Shown in pieces: positions 47,271-58,627 of a stretch of 64,000 nucleotides of DNA (its first letter is position 1; every line of letters starts with the position of its first letter). Position numbers and translations under genes: made by a program. Source of the DNA: Chimonanthus salicifolius (lineage: Eukaryota > Streptophyta > Magnoliopsida > Laurales > Calycanthaceae); NCBI GenBank assembly GCA_013350335.1, contig CM023537.1:45568111-45632110 (forward strand), given 5' to 3'. A model generated the notes under the pieces. That model had not been told where the DNA came from. It did no database searches and was given only the letters and a program-made list of their open reading frames with translations.

Positions 47271-48592
47271 GGCCTTCTCCTATTTAATATCTCTATGATG
47301 GGCGAATTCTCTCCTACACCATACACGAATTTTTTCTCCTCTCCTTCAAAGCTTGGGCTATGTTCAGAGACTTTATCCTCTCCTCCAGGTATGTTCTTCT
47401 TCTAAAATCACGTATCAGTGCCTGAGAGAGAAAAAAAAAAGAGGATGAAAGGAAAAATACCGAGAGAAGAGAGAATACAATAGAGAAGAGTTCAAGTGAA
47501 ATAGAGAACGAAATTAGAGATGAGGAAGAGAAAGAGGGAAGAAAAGAAGGAAATAAAGAATATAAGAAAAAGAGATCAGTTCATTGGTGAGTGCATTATC
47601 TTAGGGGATTGAGGGACCTTGATTTCTCCCATTCTAAAGGCAATGATGGGACTAAAGATCCTTCTTTCCTTTTAAGGGGAGGAAATGGTAGGCTGCAATA
47701 AGAACCTTAACAATCTAGGTCTTTTAGCTATTGACTAAAGACAAATTCGTGGAAATTGGATTTGGATTCAAATTCCATACTATACTGGAAAACAATGTCA
47801 GACGTACTAGAAGATTGAAAGAATTTCGTGATTGTCTTACGAACCAAAGGTTGGTACTTACTTAAAGAAGAGTTGACCTTAATCCTTTAATTTACTAGGT
47901 CATTTTTTCCTTCAAAAATTGATGTGGCCATCGAAAGCACAATTAAGTCATGTATGATTGGTGAAGAATCATTAGAGAAGGAAGAGGATCCTGAGAGATT
48001 ATTTGCTGAATTTCCACCCCAAATGCATCAAAGAACAGATGAAGGGAACCGAGGGCCACATAAGCTTCCAACGACATCAAGTTTCATGTAATTTCGAGTC
48101 CAGATGACAAAGCAGTCGACCTTAATGCATCACATGGTGTTTAGAGCTTCCAAAGACCATCAAATGTGACCCATTGCTTTTGTGGATCCATATAGACGAT
48201 GGCCCCATCATCAGCCACATCACAACCTACATGGTAGCCACATGGCAAGGAATCTAAACATGGAAGTAGGTGGGCGCATAAAGGTTATGGACCATATGTT
48301 CCATTGAAAACTTTGGATTTGGAAAGAGAATCATTGGCAGAAAAAGTGTGTTCCAAATTTGAAGACATATTTGAGGCACCAAACAATATCAGATTTTCAT
48401 TAAATAGGATTTTTCGAAAGCTTATTCAATTACCTTTCCAACAAACCTAAATTTGCACAATTCCAATATACGTAGATGAAATTATGATTTTTTTTTTTTT
48501 TATAACCAAGTATTAGAGAATGATATAATTTTTGAAAATCTTCCTATTTTTGTATCCATGGACCTCTATAAATTTGAAGCATGGACAACCAT
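47271..48592. other. Unassigned sequence with LTR-like character
   Basis: It includes the second copy of the purine-rich repeat (47424-47513). A segment at 48000-48420 (CATCAAGTTTCATGTAATTTCGAG, CAAACATGGAAG) looks distantly like 51115-51560. It may be a degraded LTR, but I could not find its ends. No coding similarity seen. Confidence 0.4.
47424..47513. repeat. Copy 2 of the purine-rich direct repeat
   Basis: It matches 33183-33279 over AGAGAATACAATAGAGAAGAG and GAAATAGAGAACGAAAT. Unlike copy 1 it continues uninterrupted to the right (TAGAGATGAGGAAG). Confidence 0.55.
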
Positions 48593-50338
48593 GTTAGAGC
48601 CGTAGTTAAATCTATGTTCCCCTAGACAGTCAATTCCATTCCAAAACAAGCCTAGTTGTGAGTCTTGTGTGCCTCTAGAAGATTGAAGACCAGAAGTTGA
48701 AGATTGTGGAGGGCAAAGCAGCATTGGATCTTGGTGTATCTGGTGAAGACCAACCAAGTCGGGTAATGATGACCATAAAATACTTAGGATCAACCTGGAC
48801 TAAACCCTATTTAGGCTTAGAATTTGGACTAATATTGGTATAATCTTAAATGAATTCCAAGTGTTGAAGTCCATAGCTTTGTCTTTGTGAAAATCTCATT
48901 TCATAATTTTGAAGGAATTATTCCGAATTTTGAACAACAAACGGTTGTTTGAATATGTTCTAGACATTTCGGTCTACCACAGATTGATTTCAGAATACCG
49001 AAGTGGTTTGGTATTCTAATGAAGTTCGCTATTCTGACCTGAATGTGGATTTTCAACAGATCTGAGGATTTAAGTCTCGCAAATGAGTTTAGAACATTGA
49101 AGTTTTGGTTCAATCTTCTTTATACTAGCCATTGGTAGGCTTTTGACTTTTGAGATATTTTCGGAAATATGAATCTAGCTATTGAAGCTAGTTGTCGAAG
49201 AGTTGACCATGGATTGTCAACAGTGTTCGGTCTATCGAACTTAGTGTTCGCATCGAAGTGCGTTTCATCTTTCAAACTGTACTGTTGGACAAAATATTAT
49301 TTAAGTCATGCCTCGATTTCTATGAAAGATTTATAGAAGAGAATTGTTTAAAAACTTAAAATGAATTACTGAGCACCGAAAGAACTCTGAGAGAGACTCT
49401 AAAATTTTATTGGAAAATATTTAGTTTTTAATCCATCACTTGATTGTTATTGATCGATTAATGAGTATTCAAGGCTCTGTCATTTTATAGTGATTAGATC
49501 TAGTGGTTTAAATCTAGAGGCCTCTAAGTGAGGTTAGATCTAGATAATTTTCCTCTATTCCTTAGTTGTGCGAAGTTATCGGCTGAATCATTCATCAACA
49601 AGGACGCATGTGAAAGAGGAAGATTGTGCAAAGACCACTGAAGAAACTATTGATTGGTCAATCTACAAAGTCAGCAAGGAAGATTGTACTTTATCTTTTG
49701 TGTTTTTGTCTCTTTGTGAGAGTTTTTCATCCTTCTCTCAGTGAGATTGTATTGTGTGACATAGTGGTTTGATCTTAGTGATCTACCATCTATCAAGTTG
49801 TAGGATAGTGGGTTAATCTTAGTGATCTACCATCTATCTAATTGATAGAGGGTTGATCTTTGTGATCTACCACCTATCTAGTCCCAGCAGAGGACGGTTT
49901 TTGAGTTGCAGACTCTTAGTGAGTCATTTGTTTCTCTTAGTGAGATTTTTCCAGATATCTCGAGTTTGGGAGAGTCAGAAGAGTGGATGTAGGTCAGTAG
50001 AATTGAACCATTATAAATATTGTGTTATGGTGTGTGATCTTGTGGCGCATGGTTATTTGATTTGCATATTTGAATACTCTGTTAACTTGATTTTTTATTT
50101 ATTATGTTTTCGTCATCAACATTGCTTAATCAAAGAGTAAAATTGCTCTTATTGACTTTGTAATTAAGAGTTCAGAAAAATTGGTTATAAATTCTCAAAT
50201 TTGTTAATCACTTAGACCAACTTATTTAAAAAGGATCACTTAGTTTAACTTCTGCGAAATTAAGTCAATTGTCCTATTTAGCACCCTGAGCCCCCCTCCT
50301 AGGACCTTATTGGAAGACACTTGTCACTTTATCCTTCA
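48593..50338 (+). mobile_element. Probable Copia-type solo LTR, different family from T
   Basis: It starts TGTTAGAGCCGTAG and shows the Copia LTR plan seen in T1-T4: GAAGTTCGG/TCTATCGAAC motifs at 48950-49260, a TATTTAAG promoter motif at about 49296, GTGGATGTAGGTCAGTAG..GAACCATTATAAAT at 49983-50019, and a 3' section GTCCTATTTAGCACCC. The CA end is placed at CCTTCA (50338), but several CAs are possible and no target duplication was found. No coding sequence. Confidence 0.45.
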
Positions 50339-50479
50339 CAAGGTAGGTCACTTTCAGACCGTTGTTGTACAGACAATCAGAAGTTCAATTTAAAGATTTG
50401 GGTCTTTCCTTTGCAGTGAGTGTTTTTCTTTGATTTTCTAGTTTACTTCTAGTTAATTTTTTGTTCCTCCCAGGTGATG

Positions 50480-51114
50480 TGTGATTCAATCTGGAGTATT
50501 CCCCCCACTCTCTAGTGCTACATTGGCAAAGTTCTCTCCCTGTATCCACGCACATGGAGTATCCCCCCCCCCCCCCCCCCACCCCCCCCAACACACCACT
50601 CCCACCTTTCCATCTGGTGCGAGTCATCACAATCCCCCATCTGGGACTAGAGCCATCGTCGACTCTGATACCATTAGTAGCAATCCTCCTCAGCCTAGCA
50701 CAATTATGTCCACTTTGGGCTCTACACACCCTCATAGCTTTTCTTTGGGATGTGTGTCCTTATAGACATCCCAAAAGGCCTTGTCTGAGTATTAAAGTAC
50801 GCAATGACACAATATTGTCCTTTTTGGACCCTCGGGTCCAACCCCGTTCGCTGACCCGACAACCCTCAAGGTTTTGTTCCAAGTATGTGGTAACTCATCC
50901 CCATTCACTCGCCCAACACACGCCTAGGAGGCCTTGTCCTGAGTGAAATAAGGAGATTACTTATATCTAGGATCTAGAACACCTTCCAGACTATGTGGGA
51001 TTCGCTCTGGAGTATTCCCCCTCCACTCTCCAATGCCAGCTTGGTGAAATTTGCTCCATGTATCTATGCACATGGAGTATTACCCTCACTCTCCATCTAG
51101 TGAGGGTCATCACA
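50480..51114 (-). mobile_element. TRIM element 3, minus strand, with poly-C in one LTR
   Basis: On the minus strand the upstream LTR starts TGTGATGACCCTCAC (51114) and runs to about 50674. A primer-binding site TGGTATCAGAGTC (50661-50673), a short interior and a purine tract TGGGGGAT (50632-50639) follow. The second LTR starts TGTGATGACTCGCACC (50631). Shared LTR phrases include GGAGTATT, CATGTGC and GAGAGTGG. In the downstream LTR, C18 (50563-50580) plus C8 replaces the ACCCTCACTCTCC of the other. The far end of the downstream LTR is unclear. ORFs here are translations of the C runs, not genes. Confidence 0.65.
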
Positions 51115-51820
51115 AAGATGATGGGCCTAATTGGACTTAATTGATGAAATTTCTCTCCAATTTCATGCAAGGATCAATGGAGGGCCTCACAAGCTTTCGA
51201 ATGTGCCTATTTTCACCAATTCTATGCCCATATAGATATGCTATGGATCTAGGATTGCCATGAGGTGTTTTGACCCTCCAAAGCCCATGTTTTGAAGCCC
51301 ATTTGTTGCATGCAAGTTAGAGAAACGAATTCCACATCATCTTCCATGTCATTGCCGTGTTGGATGCCACATAGGATGCCACATAGGATGAAATCTTGCA
51401 AGATTAGCAAGGTGTGGGCGTATGGAGCATGTTTAAAACACATGATTGGATTTTAAAACATTGAAAATAGAATAAATTTCCAAGCTTGGGCATGTGCATC
51501 CTTTGGAAGAGATTTTCGAAGCTTCAAATCAAGCAAGGATTAGAATTAAGGACCAACATTGGTCCATGTCATAATTGTGATGTAATATTTGTTTTTTATT
51601 TTCCTTTTATGATGTAATAATTTCAGTTGGAATTTCCTCATTGGAGTTCCCAGTTGAAAATTAGGTTAACTTAGAATGCCATGAGCGTGCAAGCCAAGAA
51701 GGATAGCAAATTTTGTAATTTTGTTATTATTTTTCCTAACTTTTAGTTGTTTCCTAGCCTATAAATACATAGTGAACTAACCCATTGTAACTCACGTGTT
51801 GAGAATTGAATTGCATTTAT
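51115..51820 (+). repeat. Possible degraded LTR with TATA box
   Basis: CTAACTTTTAGTTGTTTCC then AGCCTATAAATACATAGTG (TATA at 51760-51767) resembles the promoter of a plant LTR, and CCATTGTAACTCACG follows at the expected start-site distance. A 12-bp tandem GGATGCCACATA occurs twice at 51361-51386. Ends not found. Confidence 0.4.
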
Positions 51821-52013
51821 TTTTTTTTGTTTTATGACCAAGGCGTTCAGGGGTCTCACTTGTATTTGGAAAGGGGACACTTTTAACATGACTAGTCCTT
51901 GGGGCATGTGCAAGCCTTCCCAATCCCACACACACTGGGGAGTGGCCAAGAGGGGTGTTGAGTGTGAATCGAACTTAAGACCTCCCTTCATGAGGGGAGC
52001 TTCTTGACCGTCA
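51821..52013 (-). mobile_element. tRNA-related SINE candidate
   Basis: On the minus strand it starts GACGGTCAAGAAGCTCCCC and has a B-box-like AAGTTCGATTC (complement of 51966-51976) at the distance seen in plant tRNA-derived SINEs. It ends in an A-rich tail (plus-strand T run at 51820-51828). Possible target duplications are CATTTA-type (51814-51819 and 52011-52016) or AATTGCATT further out. It sits inside the LTR-like segment that resumes at about 52020. The A box is weak, so this is tentative. Confidence 0.45.
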
Positions 52014-52019
52014 TTTAAT

Positions 52020-52879
52020 TTTGATTGTTAATTAATTGCATTCTCACCTTTTATTCAAATTTTTAATTCCACATTCTAATTAAATTCTTTGAACACCTAA
52101 TTTTACAGGTGAATTTTAATTCTCAAAATTATTCTAGTGAAATTAGAGTCATTTCTTTCAAGACGGAAAATTTTAGGCTTTCAATTTGAAGTCCCTGATT
52201 TAGATATGAAGATCTTGAATCTAAATTTCATCTGAAGAAAGTGTCTGAGAATAATATCGCCTTCATCATGTAGTGATTAATTTTCTTGCAGTTGCAACTT
52301 TAGCCGTCTATCATCTACAAGCTAATTTGTTTCTGGCCTATGGCTCAAACTAATCAAACAATTGCAACTTATAACCTGACACGTTGCCTAATTCAATCCA
52401 TGTCTCGTGTTTGAACACCTCCCAACCAAAAAATTACTTGACTTGACTTGGTAAATGAATTTTCAGGTTAGATTGAGATGTGCTAAGATGCAGACCTAAT
52501 TGCTTTCTTTTACATAATATTACATTTTTTTAAATAAAACATTGGAAAAAGTTGCTACATAATTTATATAGCTATATTATTTTTAGTTATTACTATTACT
52601 ATTAGCTGGATCCATGTTCACAACCTATGTCTCATCTACCTGACAATAAAAAAATTATCAATAAATTATTGTGAAAATCTTTTGCAATAACAAACAATAA
52701 AAGTTCCTAACTATGGAAAACAAACTTTATAAAGATTTGCTATGAAAATTCATTAAGAAGATCAAATTTCACAAAAATAATATCTACGCAAAAACATGTC
52801 CCAAAAGCATTTCCATCGATACTATTGAACATTTACTACAACATTTGATGTAAATAGAGATGTGTCATTTATAGTTTAA
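52020..52879. other. AT-rich sequence with no gene
   Basis: Probably the remaining R-U5 of the LTR-like segment at its left side (CATTCTCACCTTTTATTC). Otherwise I see nothing. Confidence 0.35.
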
Positions 52880-52881
52880 TA

Positions 52882-53072
52882 CTTTCTCTATCCTAATTTA
52901 GTTGTCTTATATGGATTTTGGAATTGTCTCAAAATAGTTGTCCTATTTACATTAGAATAGCATAAAGTGTATTGAAAATAGATGAAATCATATGGAGTGC
53001 TAGCCTTATATAAAGAGTTCATTAAAAAATATAAATGTTTCAAATGAGACAAATAAAATGGAACGGTGGGAG
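52882..53072. mobile_element. Stowaway (Tc1/mariner) MITE
   Basis: 191 bp flanked by TA (52880-52881 and 53073-53074). The inverted ends are CTTTCTCTATCCTAATTTAG and, on the other strand, CTCCCACCGTTCCATTTTAT, followed by TTGTC. These match the CTCCCTCCGTCCC..TTGTC ends of Stowaway elements. Non-coding. Confidence 0.85.
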
Positions 53073-53074
53073 TA

Positions 53075-53726
53075 GTATATTATAAATATTTATAGTAAAA
53101 AGTATGTGATTCGCACAAGAAATATTGAAAAAAAGAACTCAATAATCACTATCCTCCACTTCAAATTGATCCCATTAACCAAAATATCTCAATCCAAATT
53201 ATATGAAATTGTAAAAATGAGAAAAATGATAAAAGTTCAAAATCCAAAGGCAATGCATGTCTACTTAGAGTCTAAAGCTACAAAAATTAAGAATTAAAAT
53301 TAGGAAAAACCCCAAAACACAAAACTAAACAAAGTATAGATCAAGTTTTTTTTTTAAATAAAAAATAATAACAACTTTGCTACCAACAAGACCAATAAAA
53401 ACACTTCATAAATAAATGAATAAAACCTGAAAACAAAAACCATGACAGAAACAATCTACTTTTCTTAATTATTGCAACGAAATCATCAATTGTATTATAA
53501 GATAAACAGATCTTTCAAGTAACTTTTACACGTTAATATCGCCCAAACACCGAAAATAACAAGAATCTAGTCTTGAAAACAAACAGCAAAACACAACAGA
53601 ACAATGAGAGATGAGATTTCAGTAAAAACAAACCTGAGCAAAAGGGATTGAGATTGAGATAGCAGTGGGGTGGAGTGGCTGGAATCTGATGATTTATAGA
53701 ATGTGAAGGTTCAATGAAATAAGATG
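53075..53726. other. AT-rich sequence with no gene
   Basis: Only short spurious open frames; no recognisable element. Confidence 0.4.
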
Positions 53727-53734
53727 GCAGTAAC

Positions 53735-53865
53735 CAGGGGTCCAAATTTAGTATCGGTCGATATTTTTCTCTCTTCTTTTTTTTAAAAAAGGCCGATATC
53801 ACAATATTGGCCGATATTGTGAATATCGACCGATACAATACGTATCGACCAATATTTGAACCCTG
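53735..53865. mobile_element. 131-bp hAT-type MITE with perfect 8-bp target duplication
   Basis: GCAGTAAC occurs at 53727-53734 and 53866-53873. The ends are CAGGGGTCCAAATTT and, complemented, CAGGGTTCAAATATT. The interior is built from inverted copies of ATCGGTCGATATT / AATATCGACCGAT, so nearly the whole element can fold into hairpins. Confidence 0.92.
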
Positions 53866-53873
53866 GCAGTAAC

Positions 53874-54261
53874 TATTAGATAGTTGTAAGTATCCATAAA
53901 GTCAAATATATAAGAAAGAAAAAAATCAAACATGATATTATTACCATAAGTGAGTGGATTTTTTCTTCTCTAATAAAAAAATCTACTTTAGAATGAATTT
54001 TGATTGTCGAATAGTATAGCACTAGATAATTTATAGTGTCACTAATCACCCACTGCTATGTTTTAACCTACTTTCCAAAACTTGACTTGATGTTGATTTC
54101 AATATATCTAACGTGGGTCTTTCACGGCCATAGATGTTAAGAGATCTACAAAGATCACCAAATTCTCTTTTTTATAAATAGATAAATAGATAAAAAGATG
54201 CATGAAGTAATTGACTACATTCAATACAACTATAGAAATAATTTTTTGCTTAAATTGAAAT
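53874..54261. other. AT-rich spacer with no gene
   Basis: No coding or repeat structure identified. Confidence 0.4.
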
Positions 54262-54747
54262 TAGGGATATTAATGGGAGGGGCTTAGGCTTGGCTTTCTT
54301 CGATGTCAACCTGACTCATTTAGATAAAAAAAACCTATGCCCGTCCACAGCTTGTTGGGCTTTACATGACTAAAGCCCAAGCACACCTACTCATTGGAGT
54401 TCAACAAAGATTCAACTATTCATATTCTAAGTAGGTACGACAATCTACAAATGTATTAAATTTCAACTTAAAATTAGAATTCTAATTATTTAATTTTACT
54501 AGTCAAAATCACCATCCATATCCAAAAAGATAATGAAGCCTAGCGATTTCAACTGCTAAAAACTAGCCAACCTTCATGGGGCAGTCTTCCCTTTATCTTA
54601 ACCAACCTTCTGTATATATAAAAGCCCTGAGCCACCTTAGCTCATTAGGCATTTCAAGGATAAAGCTCGAACCTATTCATTTAAGAAAGTAGAAAAGCCA
54701 AGCCCGCCTGTTTGAGTCATTAAATACTTAACTACTCGGCCTGAAAA
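54262..54747 (+). mobile_element. Left part of a hAT-like non-autonomous element
   Basis: It starts TAGGGATATTAATGGGAGGG, a common terminus of plant hAT-derived MITEs, followed by GGC-TTAGGC-TTGGC phrases. CCAAGCCCGCCTG near 54690 mirrors them. The expected mirror-image terminus (...CATTAATATCCCTA) is not present before X3 begins, so the right end should lie beyond X3. Confidence 0.45.
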
Positions 54748-54888
54748 TATAATACCTCGACTTTAAATTAGACATAATTGTGTATTTGTGTGCTGTTAAT
54801 TATGAATTGTGTTCCGTTAATTGTGACGATTACTAAGTGGGATTTTCGAGAAGTCCAAGTTTGGTCCAATCCGAACTTGATAGCTTAT

Positions 54889-56611
54889 TGTTAGCGCCCT
54901 GACTTGACCGAGTCCCTGTTTGTCAATTACATGACTCGGATAGAAGCACTTGCCTAAGAAGCTTGAAGACTCAAGATGATCGAGAAAGAAGATCATGCTC
55001 CACTAAGCTCAAAGCTCGTCGTCATGGAAATCATAAGAACATGTATAAGGCCATAGATGACCCTAGGTGGAACCCACACCAAAGAGAGGACCAGTAGGCT
55101 TAGTTGCAGTTGATAATAAACATAACTTGCCTAGAAAGGAAGCTGAACAGTGAATTGGAAGTGAATTTGGAAACATGAATTATGTTCACTGTCAAGAGGA
55201 CTAGTCTATCTCATCGGCCTCTCGGTGTAGTCAGGAACGACACATCGTGGTCAAAGACTGGTTGGCTAGATTGACATTGGTTCTGGAAATTAGAAGTGTC
55301 ATTCTGGAAATACCTCTGACCTAGAGTCTCGTATTCACCGACCCATCGGTGATGAACTTGAAAGACCCCTTGTGATCAACGACTCATCGGTATAAAACTT
55401 ATAAGTTATGGACTGGGAACTTATAAGGGCTTTCGATAAAACAAACACATCGGCAAAGCAAACACCGATCGAGTGATAAAGGACCGACCCCTCGGCAAAG
55501 GACGACAGGTCATTTTGGGTAATAGGTTTCAAAAGAGGAGACTATTGTCAAACATGTTTTTGTACGAGAACGAGCCTTTCATATGAACCGACCCCTCGCT
55601 GCCATAAGTGTCGACCCATCGGCGACAACGACATATCAGCCGGGAAATAATATTGTCGTGAGGGTGCATTTAATGAGCAACGGTAGGGTGGTTGAACGGT
55701 AATAAATATAAACACCGACCCATCGGTGCCACCGACCTGTCGGTCCTGGACAGTCAATTCGACCGTTAAAACTCCTCTATAAATATGAGTATTATGTGAT
55801 TGTTTTACTATCTTCCTTGAGCTTAAAAAAGTGATACACTCTAAGGAACGATCAACACTTTTAAGAGAAAGATTATAACTAACCAATCTTTGGATTGTAT
55901 TTGCAAGTGAGAAGAGAGGAAAGAAAGATCATAAACAGCCAATCTTCGGATTGAGTTTGCAAGTGAGATAGTTACAAACTAGGAAATCCTTGGTTAAACC
56001 AAGTTTCTTGTCGCCCACAAGATTGTGATTGTTACATGACGACTGGAAGAAGGAGCGTCAACACAACTTGGGTGGGATCTTCAAGAAGCACACATTAGCG
56101 AGAAAGAGCTTTAAGGCAAGTGCTTCTTTGCTTTTAATTTTATTTTTAAAAACCTCTAATCGAAGTGGATTAAGGAGAGGTACTTCGGAACCACTATAAA
56201 AAACTTAGAGCGTTGTCTTTGGATCAGTGGTGGGTGGAAGTCCCAGTCGATTGAGTGAGGTGGAATTTCTACTTTAATTGTGAAGGGTGGAAGACCCCAC
56301 ATAGTGAATTTGGGGATAGTTCAAGGTTGAGTGAGTCCTAACAGTAGATGTAAGTTGGCGAACCGAAGCACTATATATTTTGTGTCCTTGTGCTTCTGGT
56401 GTTAGAGCCAATTCCTTGTGTTGATTATTTGAACACATCTGCTAACACACAGACTCATGATTGTTATTTTCGCTGAACTTAATTAATCAATCAAGTTAAA
56501 TTTAAAAAGGACCAACGAATTTGGATTGACCTATTCACCCCCTCTGCCCCCCCCCCTCTTTAATCTAGGGTCAATCAGGTTGTTCTAGAACCCATGTAAA
56601 GGGTATTTTCA
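54889..56611 (+). repeat. 5' LTR of T4
   Basis: 1723 bp, TGTTAGCGCCCTGAC to GGGTATTTTCA. A TATA box TATAAATA lies at 55778-55785. Upstream, 55200-55770 holds ACCGACCC(A/C)TCGGT motifs. The 3' part has the family's TGGATTAAGGAGAGG, GTGGTGGGTGGAAGTCCC and CTATTCACCCCCTCT phrases. Confidence 0.9.
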
Positions 56612-56613
56612 AT

Positions 56614-56625
56614 TGGTATCAGAGC
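56614..56625 (+). promoter_or_regulatory. Primer-binding site of T4
   Basis: TGGTATCAGAGC, an exact complement to the 3' end of initiator-methionine tRNA, starts three bases into the interior (AAT-TGG). Confidence 0.9.
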
Positions 56626-56679
56626 CTAGTGCTCATTACAAGGATTTAATCATCCGAGTAGATCCAAATCTAGAACACC

Positions 56680-58277
56680 ATGGGAGACAGTCATGCAATA
56701 TCCAAACCTCCTTACTTTGATGGATCAAACTATGCCTCTTGGAAGGCCAAAATGAGAAGCTTTTTTATCTCCATTGACTCATCGGTTTGAGATATTGTAA
56801 AGACTGGATGAGAAGAACCCATAGAAGAGAAAACTGTAGCCTCCATCACAGCTGTGTCACCCAAACCCTTTGCCTCTTGGACCCCTGCTGAGGAAGCTGC
56901 TCATACAGCAGATGGGAAAGCCATGAATGCCCTTAATTGTACAGTTTCAGATAGTAAATACAGGTGAATCATGACGTGTAAAACTGCAAAGAAGTATGTG
57001 AAGTTCTTGAGAGAACCCATGAGGGATCGTCAATAGTTAAGAACTCTAAACTTCAGATCCTCTAAAATCAGTTCGACACTGTTAAGATGAAGGAGGATGA
57101 AGTGTTCATGGACTTCTATTCCAAGGTTAGCGACATTGTAAATCAAATGTATGCTTTCAGAGAAGGAATACCCTAGGACAAAGTATGTACCAAAATTGTC
57201 CGTAATCTTGTGGAAAGATTCAAGCCCAAGGTTGTGGCCATGGAGGATAACAGAGATGTGTCCTTAATGAACATTGATGATTTGGTTGGTTCATTGCAAA
57301 TTTATCAACTACACTTTGAACAACCAAAGGTAATGAACTTGAGAAGAATGGGTAAATGTGAAACAAGTAAAAATTACCCAAAAAGGCAAGAGGAATTTAG
57401 AGGGAAAGGGAGAGAGAGGAAGTCAAGGAGTAGACCTACTACAATTGTGGAAGAAGAGGACACTACATGAATGAGTGTCCTTCGGATAAAATAAAGAAGG
57501 CTATGAATATGGGTGTGACCCATATTGAAACTTATGAATAAGAAAGTGATTCAAATGATGAGACTAAAGGAAAAGTTGACGTATCAAAAAGGTCTCATAG
57601 CCTCGATCATTGATGATCATGAAAAACCCACAATTGAAACAGAGGAAGAAGAGAGTGAAGATGATGAAGATCTTCAAGTCTCCTACAGTGCCCTGTTTCT
57701 TGAGAGTGAGAAGATGACTAAAAATCTCAAAAAGGTTAAAAATGAAAACCTGAACCTCTCTAATCAGTTGGAAGACCTGAAATATGAAAAATCTCTCCTA
57801 ATCTCCAAATTGCAACTCTCTAACAATGAAAATATAAACTTAAAAGAGAATAATAAAACTCTTCAAGAAGAAATAGCTATTCATTGTATGGATGTCAAGA
57901 ATTTGTGGCATCACAATAAAATTCTTGAAGAAGAAGTTAAAAGACTTTCTTTGGAAGTTAACGAACTAAAAATTCATAAAGAAAAGTTCCAAGACAGGTT
58001 TACGCAAGGAGATGAAAGGCTTAAAATGCTCCTTGGTTCGGGTAGGACAACATGGTGATAGGTTGGTCTTGGTGCTTCATCCGACCAAAGTACTTATGAA
58101 CCAGAAGGTGCTCAGGAAAACTGGTATCTCTCGCCCTTCAACGAGTAAGTGCAATTTCTGCCACAAGGATGGGCATTTCAAAAGAAATCGCTATCATCTG
58201 AAGAGATACCTGGAAAAGAAAGCACTAAGGCACAATCAAGTAAAGCTTAAGATTCATAGGGCTTTTGTCGGTGAATA
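56680..58277 (+). pseudogene. Copia gag: UBN2-like core, two CCHC knuckles, coiled coil; broken
   Basis: The start is the ATG at 56680 (MGDSHAISKPPYFDGSNYAS then WKAKMRSFF, the usual Copia gag N-terminus). The capsid-like core follows: KAMNALNCTVS, ERTHEGSSIVKNSKLQIL, MKEDEVFMDFYSKVSDIV, RNLVERFKPKVVAME and LVGSLQIYQLH. A first knuckle YNCGRRGHYMNEC (about 57440-57480) has lost its first Cys. An acidic stretch (57640-57680) and about 110 residues of coiled coil (57700-58020) precede a second knuckle CNFCHKDGHFKRNR (58150-58192), where the last Cys is Arg. In-frame TGA stops at 56788 and 56965 and one near 56808, later stops near 57062 and 57174, and frameshifts near 56990, 57440, 57590 and 58050 inactivate it. 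Confidence 0.85.
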
Positions 58278-58342
58278 GACTGTCGGAATGACAGACATGT
58301 CGTTACTGTGTTAAATCAAAGCACTGTTGCAAAAGGGGGAAA

Positions 58343-58606
58343 ATGTTGAAAAATATAACCTATCGGTGGAACCGACGTATTGGTGATTTGAATTCACTGT
58401 TCCTCTCCAGTGAATGTCTCTGGTCCCTCATTCTCCTTCCGTGCCCTAGACCAGTCGATAGGACCTCTCGGAGTGATTTCTTGCCGGAAAATCATAGGGC
58501 TTTTGTTCCTCAAGCCTCAAGAAGCCTGAAAATCACCATTCTTGTGATTTACGTAGATCGAGTAAAGCTCATGTTTCGTCTTATCCTTCTTCTAACTAAT
58601 GTTTGA
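58343..58606 (+). other. Spacer between gag and the 3' ORF remnant
   Basis: This is where pol should be. It contains ACCTATCGGTGGAACCGACG, like the LTR motif array. TCATAGGGCTTTTGT occurs both at 58254-58268 and at 58492-58506, so it may mark a deletion or duplication junction. Confidence 0.4.
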
Positions 58607-58627
58607 GGATCTCATCCAAAAAAAGCC

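Noticed and set aside
50515..50946. 143-codon open frame with polyproline
   Set aside because: It lies entirely within TRIM 3 LTR sequence and the poly-C run.
55548..55886. 112-codon minus-strand open frame
   Set aside because: It is antisense to the promoter region of the T4 5' LTR, and similar frames occur in T3 at the same place.
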